Assembly: GCA_030152805.1 (NCBI GenBank)
Contig: JASLIG010000123.1
Location: 1 to 64,000, forward strand
From: Solirubrobacterales bacterium
Lineage (GTDB): Bacteria; Actinomycetota; Thermoleophilia; Solirubrobacterales; 70-9
Length of the DNA: 64,000 nucleotides
Direction of reading: 5' to 3'
Both the position numbers and the translations under genes were made by a program. Each line of letters begins with the position of its first letter. The stretch's first letter is position 1. Positions 33,620 through 42,469 of the stretch are shown piece after piece. Under the pieces are notes generated by a model. That model saw only the letters and a program-made list of their open reading frames with translations, was not told where the DNA came from and did no database searches.

Positions 33620-34048
33620 TTGACTGGCCCGGAAATCAACGTACGTCGGGGTGAACCGCGTGACGTGCCGGAGGTAATCGCACTCTGGGAGCAGGCTCGG
33701 AGCGAGCACGCGAGCACCCCCGATCGTATCGACGACGTGGAATGCCTGATCACGGATTCCCCGGCCGCCCTCCTGGTGGCCGAGCGCGGGGGAGAGATCG
33801 TCGGGGCCCTGATCGCGGCCTGGGACGGATGGCGCGGGAACATGTATCGACTCGCGGTCAGAGACGGCCACCGCCGGGAGGGCATCGGAATCGCCCTGAC
33901 CCGCGCCGGCGAGGACTACCTGCGCAGCTGCGGGGTCCGTCGCATTACCGCCCTTGTGGCCTTCGAGGACGAGGTGGCGGCGGGCTTCTGGGACTCCGCC
34001 GGCTATCCCCAGGATCGCGAGATCGGCCGACGGGTCCGCAACATATAG
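33620..34048 (+). CDS. GNAT N-acetyltransferase
   Basis: 142 residues from TTG. The acetyl-CoA binding block YRLAVRDGHRREGIGIALTR contains the R-x-x-G-I-G signature, and FEDEVAAGFWDSAGYPQDRE is the usual end of the fold. The acceptor is unknown. There is no clear ribosome site, so it may be leaderless. Confidence 0.85.
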   Translation: MTGPEINVRRGEPRDVPEVIALWEQARSEHASTPDRIDDVECLITDSPAALLVAERGGEIVGALIAAWDGWRGNMYRLAVRDGHRREGIGIALTRAGEDYLRSCGVRRITALVAFEDEVAAGFWDSAGYPQDREIGRRVRNI

Positions 34049-34428
34049 CTCCCAGCGCAGATCCAGACCGCGTAACCGAAGGTCAAAAGAGTTTGACTGG
34101 ATTCTGTCCGCGCCTCAGTGCAGACTTGGGCCGGGTATCGCGGGGCGGGAGACCCGGTGCTTTCGGTCCTAGACAACGAACAGAAAGTGAGAGAGGAGAG
34201 TTCAGGCTCGCCGAGCTGATCGTCGTCCCTGTGGAGATTCGGGGACGGAGCATGGCCCCTGCTGGGGACTATAGGCCTCACGGTGCTTGCGACACCGTGG
34301 TCGGCGTGGGTCCGAGGGCAGCACCCCAACCCACGACGACGCCCCGTCCCCACAGCAGAACCTATACGGCAGCGCGGCGGAACGCTTGGAGGAACTAGTC
34401 TTTTCCGAGGGTTCTGCGTAAAGACCGC
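34049..34428. other. Intergenic region at the island end
   Basis: About 380 bp between an acetyltransferase gene and the 3' end of the DUF2252 gene. I see no protein-like frame. A perfect hairpin with 7-bp arms (CACGGTG and CACCGTG, 34279-34299, loop CTTGCGA) is present, without a T run. Confidence 0.45.
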
Positions 34429-35835
34429 TTATCCGTCAACGCTCGCGGCCTCGATCCGCCCGTCCGCCACGGCGGCCCGCAGCGCCTCGTAGTCGCGCTC
34501 GTTCTGGTCGGCGTAGCTCTCCGCGAAGGCGGCGATCGCCCGGTCGAAGCTGTCGCCCTTGCCCAGGTAGGCGCCGATCGCGATCCGGTCGCCGCTGCGG
34601 CCGTGGGCGTGGGCCAGGGTCGTGCCGCAGATCTGGGCGTAGGCGGTCAGGGCCGCGGGGTCCATGCGCTCGATCTTTGCCGAGCCCTTTTGGTCCCAGA
34701 GCTGTCGCACGTAGTAGTCGCGCCGCTTGCCATCGGCGTCGCGGACTTTGACCCACCCGAGCAGGATGTCGCTGGCGGCCTGGACGAGGCGCTGGCCCTG
34801 GACCACGCGCTCGCCCTGCTGAGCGTAAGCGGTCGGCTCGGCATAGGGCTCGAGCACGGACCGCTGCGCCTCCTTGAGCTGCAGGAAGAGCGGGTCGCCC
34901 CCGTCGCGACCGAGGAGCAGGGCGACCCAAGCCCGGCTGCCGACGCTGCCGACGCCGACGACCTTGAGCGCGGCGTCAACCAAGCGGTAGCTGTCGAGCA
35001 GGGCGCGGCAGTCCTCCGCGAGGGTCTCCCGATAGTCGGCGAGCACCTCCTGCACCCGCGCTTCGACCTCTTCCGGATCGTCCTCGGTCAGCTCACGCAG
35101 CGGCACGAGCAGCGGCGGTTCGCTGACGATGCGCGGCTCGCCGTCGATTTCGCGGGTGAGCTTGGAGAGCGCCCGCATGCGGTCCTTGGCTTGCGCCTTG
35201 GCGAGGTTGCGGCGGAAGGCCTTGATCTCCTTCTCGCCGGCCGCGGCGGCCCAGCGATCGGCAATCGTCGGCACGTCCATCTGCGTGTACCAAACTTCGA
35301 GGTTGCCGAGCTCGGACAGACGCCGCATCGTCTGGCGGTACTCAGCCGCCATCGCGGCGACGATCGGCCGACGCTCGCGGCCGCTGAAGCCGCGGTCGCG
35401 CCCCGCCACCGAGAAACTCGCTGCAAGCCGCTTCACGTCCCACTCCCACGGCCCGGGCAGGGTCTCGTCGAAGTCGTTGACGTCGAAGACGAGCTGGCGG
35501 TCCGGCGAGGCGAAGGCGCCGAAGTTGGAGAGGTGGGCGTCGCCGCAGAGCTGGGCGGTGATGCCGCTCTGCGGAGTGCTCGCCAGGTCCGCCGCCATCA
35601 CGGCCGCGGCCCCCCGGTAGAAGGTGAAGGGCGAGACCAACATCCGCCCGTAACGCAGCGGCAACAGCTGGCTGACCCGCGAGGCCGCCTGGCCCTCGAG
35701 CAGCTCGACCGGGTCCGCACGACCATCGGCGGGCGCCCAGTCGCCGTGGCTCGAGCGCGGAGCCGCCTCGCGCGCCGCCCTGCCGTCGGCGGCGCGTTCG
35801 GCCGGTGAGCGCTCGTCCTCGCGGCGGTCGATCAT
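34429..35835 (-). CDS. DUF2252-family protein
   Basis: 468 residues, normal for the family. Hallmarks: FYRGAAAVMAADL near residue 75, QLCGDAHLSNFGAFASPD near 95, and FDVNDFDETLPGPWEWDVKR near 115. This recalls aminoglycoside phosphotransferase/protein kinase-like folds, with GDAHLSNFG in the catalytic loop position and DxND in the metal position. Biochemical function is unknown. It ends the island and is followed on the same strand by nothing obviously linked. Confidence 0.9.
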   Translation of the reverse strand: MIDRREDERSPAERAADGRAAREAAPRSSHGDWAPADGRADPVELLEGQAASRVSQLLPLRYGRMLVSPFTFYRGAAAVMAADLASTPQSGITAQLCGDAHLSNFGAFASPDRQLVFDVNDFDETLPGPWEWDVKRLAASFSVAGRDRGFSGRERRPIVAAMAAEYRQTMRRLSELGNLEVWYTQMDVPTIADRWAAAAGEKEIKAFRRNLAKAQAKDRMRALSKLTREIDGEPRIVSEPPLLVPLRELTEDDPEEVEARVQEVLADYRETLAEDCRALLDSYRLVDAALKVVGVGSVGSRAWVALLLGRDGGDPLFLQLKEAQRSVLEPYAEPTAYAQQGERVVQGQRLVQAASDILLGWVKVRDADGKRRDYYVRQLWDQKGSAKIERMDPAALTAYAQICGTTLAHAHGRSGDRIAIGAYLGKGDSFDRAIAAFAESYADQNERDYEALRAAVADGRIEAASVDG

Positions 35836-35838
35836 GCC

Positions 35839-37467
35839 TCAGACGGTAGCCGGCTCAGGACCGGCGCGCGGCGGGCTCCGGCCGGCCTCCAGCTCGTCGA
35901 AGCGCTGCTCGGGCAGGCGGCGGGTCGTCCAGAACGAGGCAAGGGCGAGGAAGGCGGCGAAGAGGAATGCCGTCTTCAGCGCTTTCAGCTGCGCGTCTTC
36001 GTAGTTCTCAACCAGCGCGTCGGCGGTCGCGGCATCAACATTCGCGGCCTCCGCCCCAGCCCGCACTTCGTCGGCGGCGACGAAGCTGCCGCCGGCGCTG
36101 AGCCTCACTTCCAACTGATCGCTGACGTCGCTGGAGATGCGCGGGTCGTCGGCGACGTTGGCCGTGAAGGCCCCGATCAGACCGGTGATCACGATTGCGC
36201 CGAGCAGCGCCGTGCCCAGTGAGGAGCCGAGCTGCTGGGCGGTGCTCTGCAGGCCACCCGCCTCGCTGCGATCGGCGTCGCCGACCGCTGACTGCACCAC
36301 GTTGCCGAGCTGGGAGACGATCAACCCCATCCCCACCCCAAGCACGCCCATCGCAATCAGGAAGGGCGCGTTGTCGAGTTCGGGCTCGATCGTCGTCAGC
36401 AGTCCGAGGATCGCGACGAAGACGACGGCAAGGCCGGTGCGGACGAGCGGTCGTGGAGCGAAGCGCTTGGCCAGCGCCGAGCCGGCGATCGCCGCGAAGA
36501 AGAGCCCCGCCGAGGCGGGCAGCATGCGCACCCCGGTTTCGAGCGCATCGAGCCCCTGCACAATCTGGAGGAAGAGCGGGATCGTGAAGAAGACCCCCAT
36601 CAGGATCAGGTTCTGGGCGAGGAACATCGCGACGCCGCCGCGCAGCTGGGAGATGCGCAGCAAGGGCAGGTGCACGAGCGGATCCTGGCCGAGCCGTTCG
36701 CGGCGCCGCTCCCAGGCCGCGAACGCCGCGAGCGCGAGCGCCCCGGCACCGATCACGAAGGGCGTCAGCGAGAAGCCGAAGGGCTCGATCGGCGAGCTGC
36801 GCGGCGCGAGCCAGCCCCAGTTGCTCGCCTGCAGCACGCCGAAGACGACCAGGGCCAGGCCCGCGGCTGAGAGCACGCCACCGACCCAGTCGAGGGCCGG
36901 CGCCTTGCCTTCTCGCTCCGGCTCCTTGATCAGCCGCGTCCCAAACAGGATCCCCAGCGCGACCACCACCTCGCCGACGAAGACAATCCGCCAGCTCAGC
37001 TCGGTGGTCGCCCAGCCGCCGAGAATCGGGCCGACCGCGATGCCGGCGCCGGCGACCCCACCGAGCACGCCGTAGGCGATCGCCCGGTCGCCGCCTTGAT
37101 AGTTGCCGGCGACGAGCGCGATCAGCGCCGGAATGACGAGTGCCGCGCCGATGCCCTCGAGGATCGACCAGCCGAGCATCAGCGAGGGCACGCTCCACGA
37201 AGCGGCGGTCAAAGCCGAGCCGGCGCCGTAGATGCAGAGGCCGACCGTGAAGGCGCGGCGCCGGCCCCAAATGTCGCCGAGCTTGCCGCCGGTCAGCATC
37301 AGCCCCGCCATGACCAGCGCGTAGAAGGCGATCACCGCCTGGATCGTGGTGACGGTGGTGTCGAAGTCTTCGACCAGCTGGGAGATCGCGACGTTCATCA
37401 CCGCCTGGTCCAGGACCATCAGGAACTGGGCGGCGGACAGCGTGATGAGGACGCCCCACTTGGCCAC
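35839..37467 (-). CDS. MFS drug/proton antiporter, DHA2 (EmrB/QacA) family
   Basis: 542 residues from GTG at 37467; an in-frame extension upstream is the antisense of the next gene. Fourteen membrane helices are expected. Motif A-like GGKLGDIWGRRRAFTVGL follows helix 2, and VLDQAVMNVAISQL is the helix 1 motif D of drug exporters. The cytosolic end includes a loop with DEVRAGAEAANVDAAT. It starts 2 bp after the GAP-family gene, so the two are one operon. Confidence 0.9.
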   Translation of the reverse strand: MAKWGVLITLSAAQFLMVLDQAVMNVAISQLVEDFDTTVTTIQAVIAFYALVMAGLMLTGGKLGDIWGRRRAFTVGLCIYGAGSALTAASWSVPSLMLGWSILEGIGAALVIPALIALVAGNYQGGDRAIAYGVLGGVAGAGIAVGPILGGWATTELSWRIVFVGEVVVALGILFGTRLIKEPEREGKAPALDWVGGVLSAAGLALVVFGVLQASNWGWLAPRSSPIEPFGFSLTPFVIGAGALALAAFAAWERRRERLGQDPLVHLPLLRISQLRGGVAMFLAQNLILMGVFFTIPLFLQIVQGLDALETGVRMLPASAGLFFAAIAGSALAKRFAPRPLVRTGLAVVFVAILGLLTTIEPELDNAPFLIAMGVLGVGMGLIVSQLGNVVQSAVGDADRSEAGGLQSTAQQLGSSLGTALLGAIVITGLIGAFTANVADDPRISSDVSDQLEVRLSAGGSFVAADEVRAGAEAANVDAATADALVENYEDAQLKALKTAFLFAAFLALASFWTTRRLPEQRFDELEAGRSPPRAGPEPATV

Positions 37468-37469
37468 GG

Positions 37470-38177
37470 TCAGCTCACCAGACCGGCGATTCCACGGATG
37501 AGGACGAGGGCGCCGAGCACGGCAGCGACGATTATCCCCGCCTGGCGGCCGTTGCGGCCGAGCCAGGCGCGGAATCCCTTGACGGCGTCCGCGGTCTTCT
37601 CGGGAGCAAAGAAGTAGCCGGCCAGCGGCAGCTCGAGCAGCAGCTGCTGGACGAGGCAGAACCCGATCACCAGCAGCGCAGTTGGCAGCACCGCCGCATC
37701 GAGCTTGTGGATGTGGTTGAGGCCGGCGAGGTAGGAGACCCCGGGGAAACTGAGCAGGAGGCCGACGACGAAGGCGACGCGGGGCGAGCCACGACCGAGC
37801 AGGCGCATCGGCAGTGCTTCCTTTTCCTCCGTCTCGCTCCCGGCCTGCTTCTCGCTCCTGCGGCGCGCCCGGCGCTCGCGCAGGGGGCGGTCCCGATCGG
37901 TGGCGAGGACAGCGGCGACAACGAGCAGGAGCAGCCCGACGACGACGTCCTCCACCGGGCTCAGCGTGTTCTTGCTGGTGCTGGTCGCGCTCGATTCGGG
38001 CAGGGCGAAGACGATCACAAGGCCGAGGCTGATGCTGGCGGTGTAGGCGCCGAACAAGTAGCCGAGCATCAGCCGCTTTGGATTCGGCAGCAGCAGCATC
38101 AGGGTGACGGCAGCAAGCAGCGTCGGGTTGAACATGGCGAGCAGCGAAAGCAGGAAGATCTCGCCGAGGTCGCCCAT
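37470..38177 (-). CDS. GAP-family (Sap-like) membrane protein
   Basis: 235 residues with six hydrophobic segments and a charged central loop (about 100-120). The start GEIFLLSLLAMFNPTLLAAV with the helix-breaking Asn-Pro is typical of the GAP/Sap family, related to LysE-type exporters, whose mycobacterial members help move surface lipids. It is followed directly by an MFS exporter, which suggests a joint export role. Confidence 0.8.
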   Translation of the reverse strand: MGDLGEIFLLSLLAMFNPTLLAAVTLMLLLPNPKRLMLGYLFGAYTASISLGLVIVFALPESSATSTSKNTLSPVEDVVVGLLLLVVAAVLATDRDRPLRERRARRRSEKQAGSETEEKEALPMRLLGRGSPRVAFVVGLLLSFPGVSYLAGLNHIHKLDAAVLPTALLVIGFCLVQQLLLELPLAGYFFAPEKTADAVKGFRAWLGRNGRQAGIIVAAVLGALVLIRGIAGLVS

Positions 38178-38198
38178 TGGCGGGCATTCTCTCCTGAT

Positions 38199-38645
38199 TC
38201 AGTCGGCGCAGCGTTCACACAGGCCGCGCAGCACGACGTCGTGGTCGGTGACGTCGAAACTGATCTCGTCGGAGAGCTTGGCGATCGCCTGCTCGAGCGA
38301 GCGGTCCTCGAAGGGGACCATGCGGCCGCAGCGGCGGCAGATCGCGTGATGGTGGTGGGCGCCGCCCGGCTCGACCCGCTCGTAGCCGGCGGTGCCGCGG
38401 CTGACCTCGAGACGCTGCACGAGGCCGAGCTGCTCGAGCTGCTCGAGCGCCCGATAGACGCTGGCGCGCCCCACCGCCGGCTTGCGGCGGCGCAGCTCGT
38501 CGTCCAGCTCCAGCGCCGTCACCGCGCAGTCGTGCCGCGCCAAGGCCTCGACCACGGCGGTGCGGGCGCCGCCGCGCCGGTAACCCGCCCGCTGCAGGGC
38601 GGCGAGGGCGTGCGCGGCCCAGGCGCTGTCGGCCTTGCCGGCCAT
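38199..38645 (-). CDS. zur: Fur-family regulator, probably Zur
   Basis: 148 residues from the ATG at 38645. Winged helix (RRGGARTAVVEALARHDCAV) then the metal domain: HHHHAICRRCGRMVPFED with a structural CxxC, and CERCAD at the end with the second CxxC. As the last gene of a zinc/manganese ABC operon it is best read as the zinc sensor Zur. It overlaps the permease stop (TGATG). A Zur-like box stands before the first gene, giving feedback control. Confidence 0.88.
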   Translation of the reverse strand: MAGKADSAWAAHALAALQRAGYRRGGARTAVVEALARHDCAVTALELDDELRRRKPAVGRASVYRALEQLEQLGLVQRLEVSRGTAGYERVEPGGAHHHHAICRRCGRMVPFEDRSLEQAIAKLSDEISFDVTDHDVVLRGLCERCAD

Positions 38646-39487
38646 CAGGCGATCGTAGCCTCGAGGCGCCGGCCGCTCCCGCCCTGCCGCCGGCGCACTC
38701 GACCCGCGGCCAGAGCGAGCAGATATATGCCGACGATCGCCAGCGCGATCGAGGCCCCACCGGCGGTGCCGGCGTAGAAGGAGAGATAGATGCCGGCGAC
38801 GCCGGCGAGCAGCGCCAGTCCCGCCGCGCAGACCATCATCGGCAGCATCCGCTCGCAGAGCTGCCGCGCCGCCGCCGCGGGCCCAACGAAGAGAGCGACG
38901 ACGAGCAGGTTGCCGAGGCCCTGCACGGCGACCACGGTCCCGGCGCCCAGCAAGAGCAGCAGCGCCGCATCGACGAGCGCGGGTGAAATTCCGAGCGAGG
39001 GCGCGGCGCCGCGATCGAACCCGACGGCGAGGAGCCGGCCGTGCAGAAGGCGCAGGGCGAGAGCCGCTAGGCCGGCGAAGGCGGCGCTGGCGAGGAGGTC
39101 GCCGTCGCTGACGCCGAAGACGTCGCCGAAGAGCAGGGCCTCGACCCCGGGCGGCGAGGAGGGAGAGAGGGCCAGCAGGGCGCCGAGGCCGAACATCGTC
39201 GTCACCACGACCGCGACGGCGGCGTCGCGGCTGATGCCGGCGACCCTCGCGCAGAGCGCGATCGCAAGCGCGGCGAGGACGATCGCGGGTGCCGCGCCGA
39301 GGAGCAGCGGCGCCCCGGCGATCGCGGCCAGCACCAGCCCCGGGAAGAGCGAGTGGGCGAGCGACTCCGCCGCGTAGGAGAAGCCGAAGAAGACGATCCA
39401 GCAACCGAGCGCCCCGCCCGCCACGCCGAGCAGCGCGACCTCCGCGAGCGCTCGCTGCACGAACGGTTCTTGAAGCGGCTCGAGCAT
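38645..39487 (-). CDS. znuB: Metal ABC transporter permease
   Basis: 280 residues with about eight membrane helices. It begins LEPLQEPFVQRALAEVALLG and contains GNLLVVALFVGPAAAARQL, the part of the ABC-3 permease family that contacts the ATPase. It would transport zinc (or manganese) with the ATPase just upstream. A paralogous permease is fused to the binding protein in the same operon, so the membrane part could be a heterodimer of the two. Confidence 0.92.
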   Translation of the reverse strand: MLEPLQEPFVQRALAEVALLGVAGGALGCWIVFFGFSYAAESLAHSLFPGLVLAAIAGAPLLLGAAPAIVLAALAIALCARVAGISRDAAVAVVVTTMFGLGALLALSPSSPPGVEALLFGDVFGVSDGDLLASAAFAGLAALALRLLHGRLLAVGFDRGAAPSLGISPALVDAALLLLLGAGTVVAVQGLGNLLVVALFVGPAAAARQLCERMLPMMVCAAGLALLAGVAGIYLSFYAGTAGGASIALAIVGIYLLALAAGRVRRRQGGSGRRLEATIA

Positions 39488-39488
39488 C

Positions 39489-40235
39489 TCAGTGGTGGTG
39501 ATGGTGCGGGGGCAGGATCGCCCGGCCGCCGGGGATCTCGACGATGGCGCCGCCGTAGGTCGCCTCGAGCACGGCCAGGTCGTCGAGCACGGCGTCCGGC
39601 CGGCCGCAGGCCACCTGCCGCTTGTTGATGCAGAGGACGAGGTCGCAGGCGCGCGCCTGCTCGAGGTCGTGGGTGGCGATGACGACGGCGCGGCCCTCCC
39701 CGGCGAGCTCGGCGATCAGCCGTTCAAGCCCCTCGCCGCTGGGCCGGTCGAGACCGGAGAAGGGCTCGTCGAGCAGGAGCGCGCCGGCATCCTGCACGAG
39801 CGCCCGCGCGATCAGCACCCGCTGGCGCTGACCGCCGGAGAGGCGACCGAAGGTCTCCCCGGCGAGCGGGCCGAGGCCGACGCGCTCGAGCGCCCGCCGG
39901 GCCAGCTCGCGCTCGCGCCGTCCCGCCCGCCGCCACCAGGCCAGGCCGGGCAGCGCCCCCATCGTCGCCACGTCGAGCGCCGAGACCGGGTAGTCGAGGC
40001 GCGAGCGCTCGGTCTGCGGGACGGCGCCGCAGTCCGTCGCGACCCGCAGCGCCCCCGCCAGCGGCGGCAGTTCTCCCAGCAGCGCCCGCAGCAAGGTCGT
40101 CTTGCCGCCTCCGTTGGGGCCGAGCAACGCCAGGGTCTCCCCCGCCGCCAGCGAAAAGCTCACGTCCGAGATCGCCAGGGTGCCGTCGTATCCCGCCGCC
40201 AGCTCGGTTGCCTCGATCAGCGCAGCGGCCGGCAC
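39489..40235 (-). CDS. znuC: Metal ABC transporter ATP-binding protein
   Basis: 248 residues from GTG at 40235, with GGGAGG upstream; the longer frame is not supported. Walker A LGPNGGGKTTLLRAL, signature RLSGGQRQRVLIARAL, Walker B AGALLLDEPFSGLD and switch His in IATHD are complete. The C-terminus ends PPHHHHH, which may bind zinc. It overlaps the binding-protein gene by 19 bp and is followed by znuB with a 1-bp gap. Confidence 0.95.
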   Translation of the reverse strand: MPAAALIEATELAAGYDGTLAISDVSFSLAAGETLALLGPNGGGKTTLLRALLGELPPLAGALRVATDCGAVPQTERSRLDYPVSALDVATMGALPGLAWWRRAGRRERELARRALERVGLGPLAGETFGRLSGGQRQRVLIARALVQDAGALLLDEPFSGLDRPSGEGLERLIAELAGEGRAVVIATHDLEQARACDLVLCINKRQVACGRPDAVLDDLAVLEATYGGAIVEIPGGRAILPPHHHHH

Positions 40236-41956
40236 CCTTGCCTCCCGTCGGTGAAGCCACGCACCATCGCGTCCGCGTTGGCGGCCTCCATGCCCAGGTA
40301 GGTCGCCGCGGCGGAGGCGGCCGGGCCGAGCGTGTCGCCGTAGAGCGTGTAGTCGGCCGAGGCGCCCGTCTGCGCGGCGATCGCTTCGGCGACGTCGGCG
40401 CTGAGCGAGCTCTCGGGGAAGATCGCGGCGACGTGCTCGCGTTCGATCAGGCGAGCCAGAGCGCTGAGGTCCTTGGCCGAGGGCTGCGCCTCCGTGGTCT
40501 GCGACGGGATCACCGCGCCGACGACCTCGATGTCGTAGCGCTTGGCGAAGTAGCCGAAGGCGTCGTGATCGGTGACCAGCTTGCGGCGAATGGCGGGGAT
40601 CGCGTCCATGCAGCGCTCGATCCCGGCATCGAGGGCGCGCAGCTCGGCGCGGTAGGCGCGGGCGTTGCGCGCGAAGGCGCGAGCGTGAGCGGGATCGGCG
40701 GCGGCGAGCCGGCGCTGGATCTCGCCGACGGCCGCCTCGGCGTTGCGCGGGTCGTGCCACCAGTGCGGGTCATAGCGGGACGCCTCGGCGCCGCTTGACT
40801 CGCCGGGAAGCCGGTCCGGCACAGTTGCGCCAAGGTCGACGACGTCGGCGCCACTGCCGCCGTCGGAGACGATCTGCCCGATCCAGTCGTCGAGCCCGTC
40901 GCCACTGGCGAAGACCAGCTGCGCTTCCGCTGCGTCGACTACGTCGCTCGGCCGCGGCTCGTACTCGTGCGGGTCGGTGTTCGGCTGCAGGACCTGGTCG
41001 ACCGCGACGGCATCGCCACCGACCCGGCGGACGAGATCGCCGATCTGGGTCGTCGTCGCGACGACCTGGAACCGGTCGCCATGAGAGCCCGAGCCAGCGC
41101 ACCCGGCGGCGAGGAGCGCGGCGGCGGCGAGGCAGGCCAGGACCAGAGCGGGCGGGCGCCGCGCCCGCGGGAGGGCGCGCAGGCCCGCGGCGAGGGCGAA
41201 GACAGCGCCCGCCACGACCGCGATCGTCGCGCCCGGCGGTGCGTCGGTCTTGACCGAGAGCCAGAGCCCGAGCGTCCCCTCGGCGGCGACAAGGGCGACG
41301 CTTGCCAGCTGCCAGCTGCGCATTCGCCGCGCGAATAGGCGCGCGGTCAGCGCCGGCACGACGAAGATCGCCGTGACCAGCAGCGCCCCGACGACGGTCA
41401 GCGCGGCGGTCGTCGCCAGGGCGATCAGGCCGAGCAGGGCAACCTCGAGCCAGCCCCCCGCCCCCTTCGCCGCCGGATCGAAGCCGGCCGCGAGCCAGCG
41501 CTGGCCGCAGAACAGCGAGACGGCAAGGGTCAGCACCGCGGCGCCCGCCGCGAGGGCGATATCGCCCCCGTCGACGAGCAGGAGGCTGCCGAAGAGCAGC
41601 GTCTCGACGTTGGCGCCGGAGCCGAAGACGTCGCTGGCCAGGACCACCCCCGCCGCCAGGCAGCCGACGAGCACGATCGCGACGGCGGCGCCGTCCCCCT
41701 CGCCTTCGTCGCGCCAGCCGAGCAGGGAGCTGCCCGCGCTGAAGACGGCAGCCGCCCCGACGGCGCCCAGCGGCGCGGCGAAGCCGAGGCCGTCGGCGAG
41801 GACCAGCCCGGGAAAGGCCGCGGTGCCGACCGCGTGCGAGAAGAATGCGAGGCCGCGAAGGACGATCCAGGTACCGAGCAGGCCCGCCGGCACGGCAAGG
41901 ATCAGAATCTCGACCAGCCCGCGCTGTACGAAGGGCAGTTGAAAGGGCTCGAGCAC
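40217..41956 (-). CDS. Fused metal ABC permease and zinc-binding protein
   Basis: 579 residues from GTG at 41956, where VLEPFQLPFVQRGLVEI lines up with the start of the other permease; TTG at 41968 is the alternative. Residues 1 to about 270 are an ABC-3 permease; then ACLAAAALLAAGCAGSG looks like a lipoprotein signal, and the rest is a ZnuA-like binding protein with metal His residues in DPHEYEPRPSD, DPHWWHDPRNA and VTDHDAFGYFAKRY. The fusion would tether the binding protein to the channel. The internal signal sequence suggests it arose by joining two genes. Confidence 0.87.
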   Translation of the reverse strand: MLEPFQLPFVQRGLVEILILAVPAGLLGTWIVLRGLAFFSHAVGTAAFPGLVLADGLGFAAPLGAVGAAAVFSAGSSLLGWRDEGEGDGAAVAIVLVGCLAAGVVLASDVFGSGANVETLLFGSLLLVDGGDIALAAGAAVLTLAVSLFCGQRWLAAGFDPAAKGAGGWLEVALLGLIALATTAALTVVGALLVTAIFVVPALTARLFARRMRSWQLASVALVAAEGTLGLWLSVKTDAPPGATIAVVAGAVFALAAGLRALPRARRPPALVLACLAAAALLAAGCAGSGSHGDRFQVVATTTQIGDLVRRVGGDAVAVDQVLQPNTDPHEYEPRPSDVVDAAEAQLVFASGDGLDDWIGQIVSDGGSGADVVDLGATVPDRLPGESSGAEASRYDPHWWHDPRNAEAAVGEIQRRLAAADPAHARAFARNARAYRAELRALDAGIERCMDAIPAIRRKLVTDHDAFGYFAKRYDIEVVGAVIPSQTTEAQPSAKDLSALARLIEREHVAAIFPESSLSADVAEAIAAQTGASADYTLYGDTLGPAASAAATYLGMEAANADAMVRGFTDGRQGCRPLR

Positions 41957-41968
41957 AGGGCGATTCAA

Positions 41969-41990
41969 TCAAAAATGAGACCCATTTTCA
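41969..41990. promoter_or_regulatory. Zur-like box between the zinc operon and dtd
   Basis: On the minus strand TGAAAATG-GGTCT-CATTTTTGA; the perfect core is AAAATG and CATTTT (41972-41977, 41983-41988). This resembles actinobacterial Zur sites (TGAAAAT inverted repeats). It lies 13 bp before the first gene of the zinc operon. Confidence 0.65.
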
Positions 41991-42003
41991 TAAAGAGAAC
42001 TCC

Positions 42004-42420
42004 ATGAAGGCCCTGGTCCAACGAGTCAGCCAGGCGGCGGTCGACGTCGAGGGCGAGCGCGTGGCGCAGATCGGACCGGGGATGCTGGTCCTGCTCGGCG
42101 TGCGCAAAGGCGACGGCGTTGAGCAGGCCGACCGGCTCGCCGACAAGGTTCGCGCCCTGCGCATCTTCGACGACGCCGAGGGGCGGATGAACGAGCCGCT
42201 CGGCGAGCGCGAGATCCTCTGCGTCAGCCAGTTCACCCTCTACGGTGACACGCGCAAGGGGACCCGTCCCAGCTACGTCGAAGCGGCACCCGCGGCGGAG
42301 GCGGAGGCGCTCTACGACCGCTTCTGCGAGCGCCTCGGCGCCGCCAAGGGCATCTTCGGCGCCTGCATGGGCGTCGCCCTCGTCAACGACGGCCCGGTCA
42401 CGCTGATGCTCGAGGTGTGA
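42004..42420 (+). CDS. dtd: D-aminoacyl-tRNA deacylase
   Basis: 138 residues. It removes D-amino acids wrongly attached to tRNA. The start MKALVQRVSQAAV, the central SQFTLYGDTRKG and the C-terminal NDGPVTLMLEV with the Gly-cisPro motif are all present. It is divergent from the zinc operon, and its start is only 13 bp from the Zur-like box, so zinc control is possible but unproven. Confidence 0.96.
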   Translation: MKALVQRVSQAAVDVEGERVAQIGPGMLVLLGVRKGDGVEQADRLADKVRALRIFDDAEGRMNEPLGEREILCVSQFTLYGDTRKGTRPSYVEAAPAAEAEALYDRFCERLGAAKGIFGACMGVALVNDGPVTLMLEV

Positions 42421-42469
42421 CCGTGCCGCGCGTCCCCCCGGCAGCCGGTATACCCGAGCAGACGAAAGA

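Noticed and set aside
17166..34428. A complete prophage or conjugative element
   Set aside because: No phage structural, terminase, relaxase, replication or type IV secretion genes are visible; only integrases and small passengers.
37468..38187. N-terminal extension of the MFS gene by 240 residues
   Set aside because: The extension is the out-of-frame reading of the GAP-family gene on the same strand; the MFS family start fits the GTG at 37467.
38646..39404. Extension of the Fur-family gene over the permease gene
   Set aside because: The extension is Arg- and Ala-rich shadow; the conserved Fur start is at 38645.
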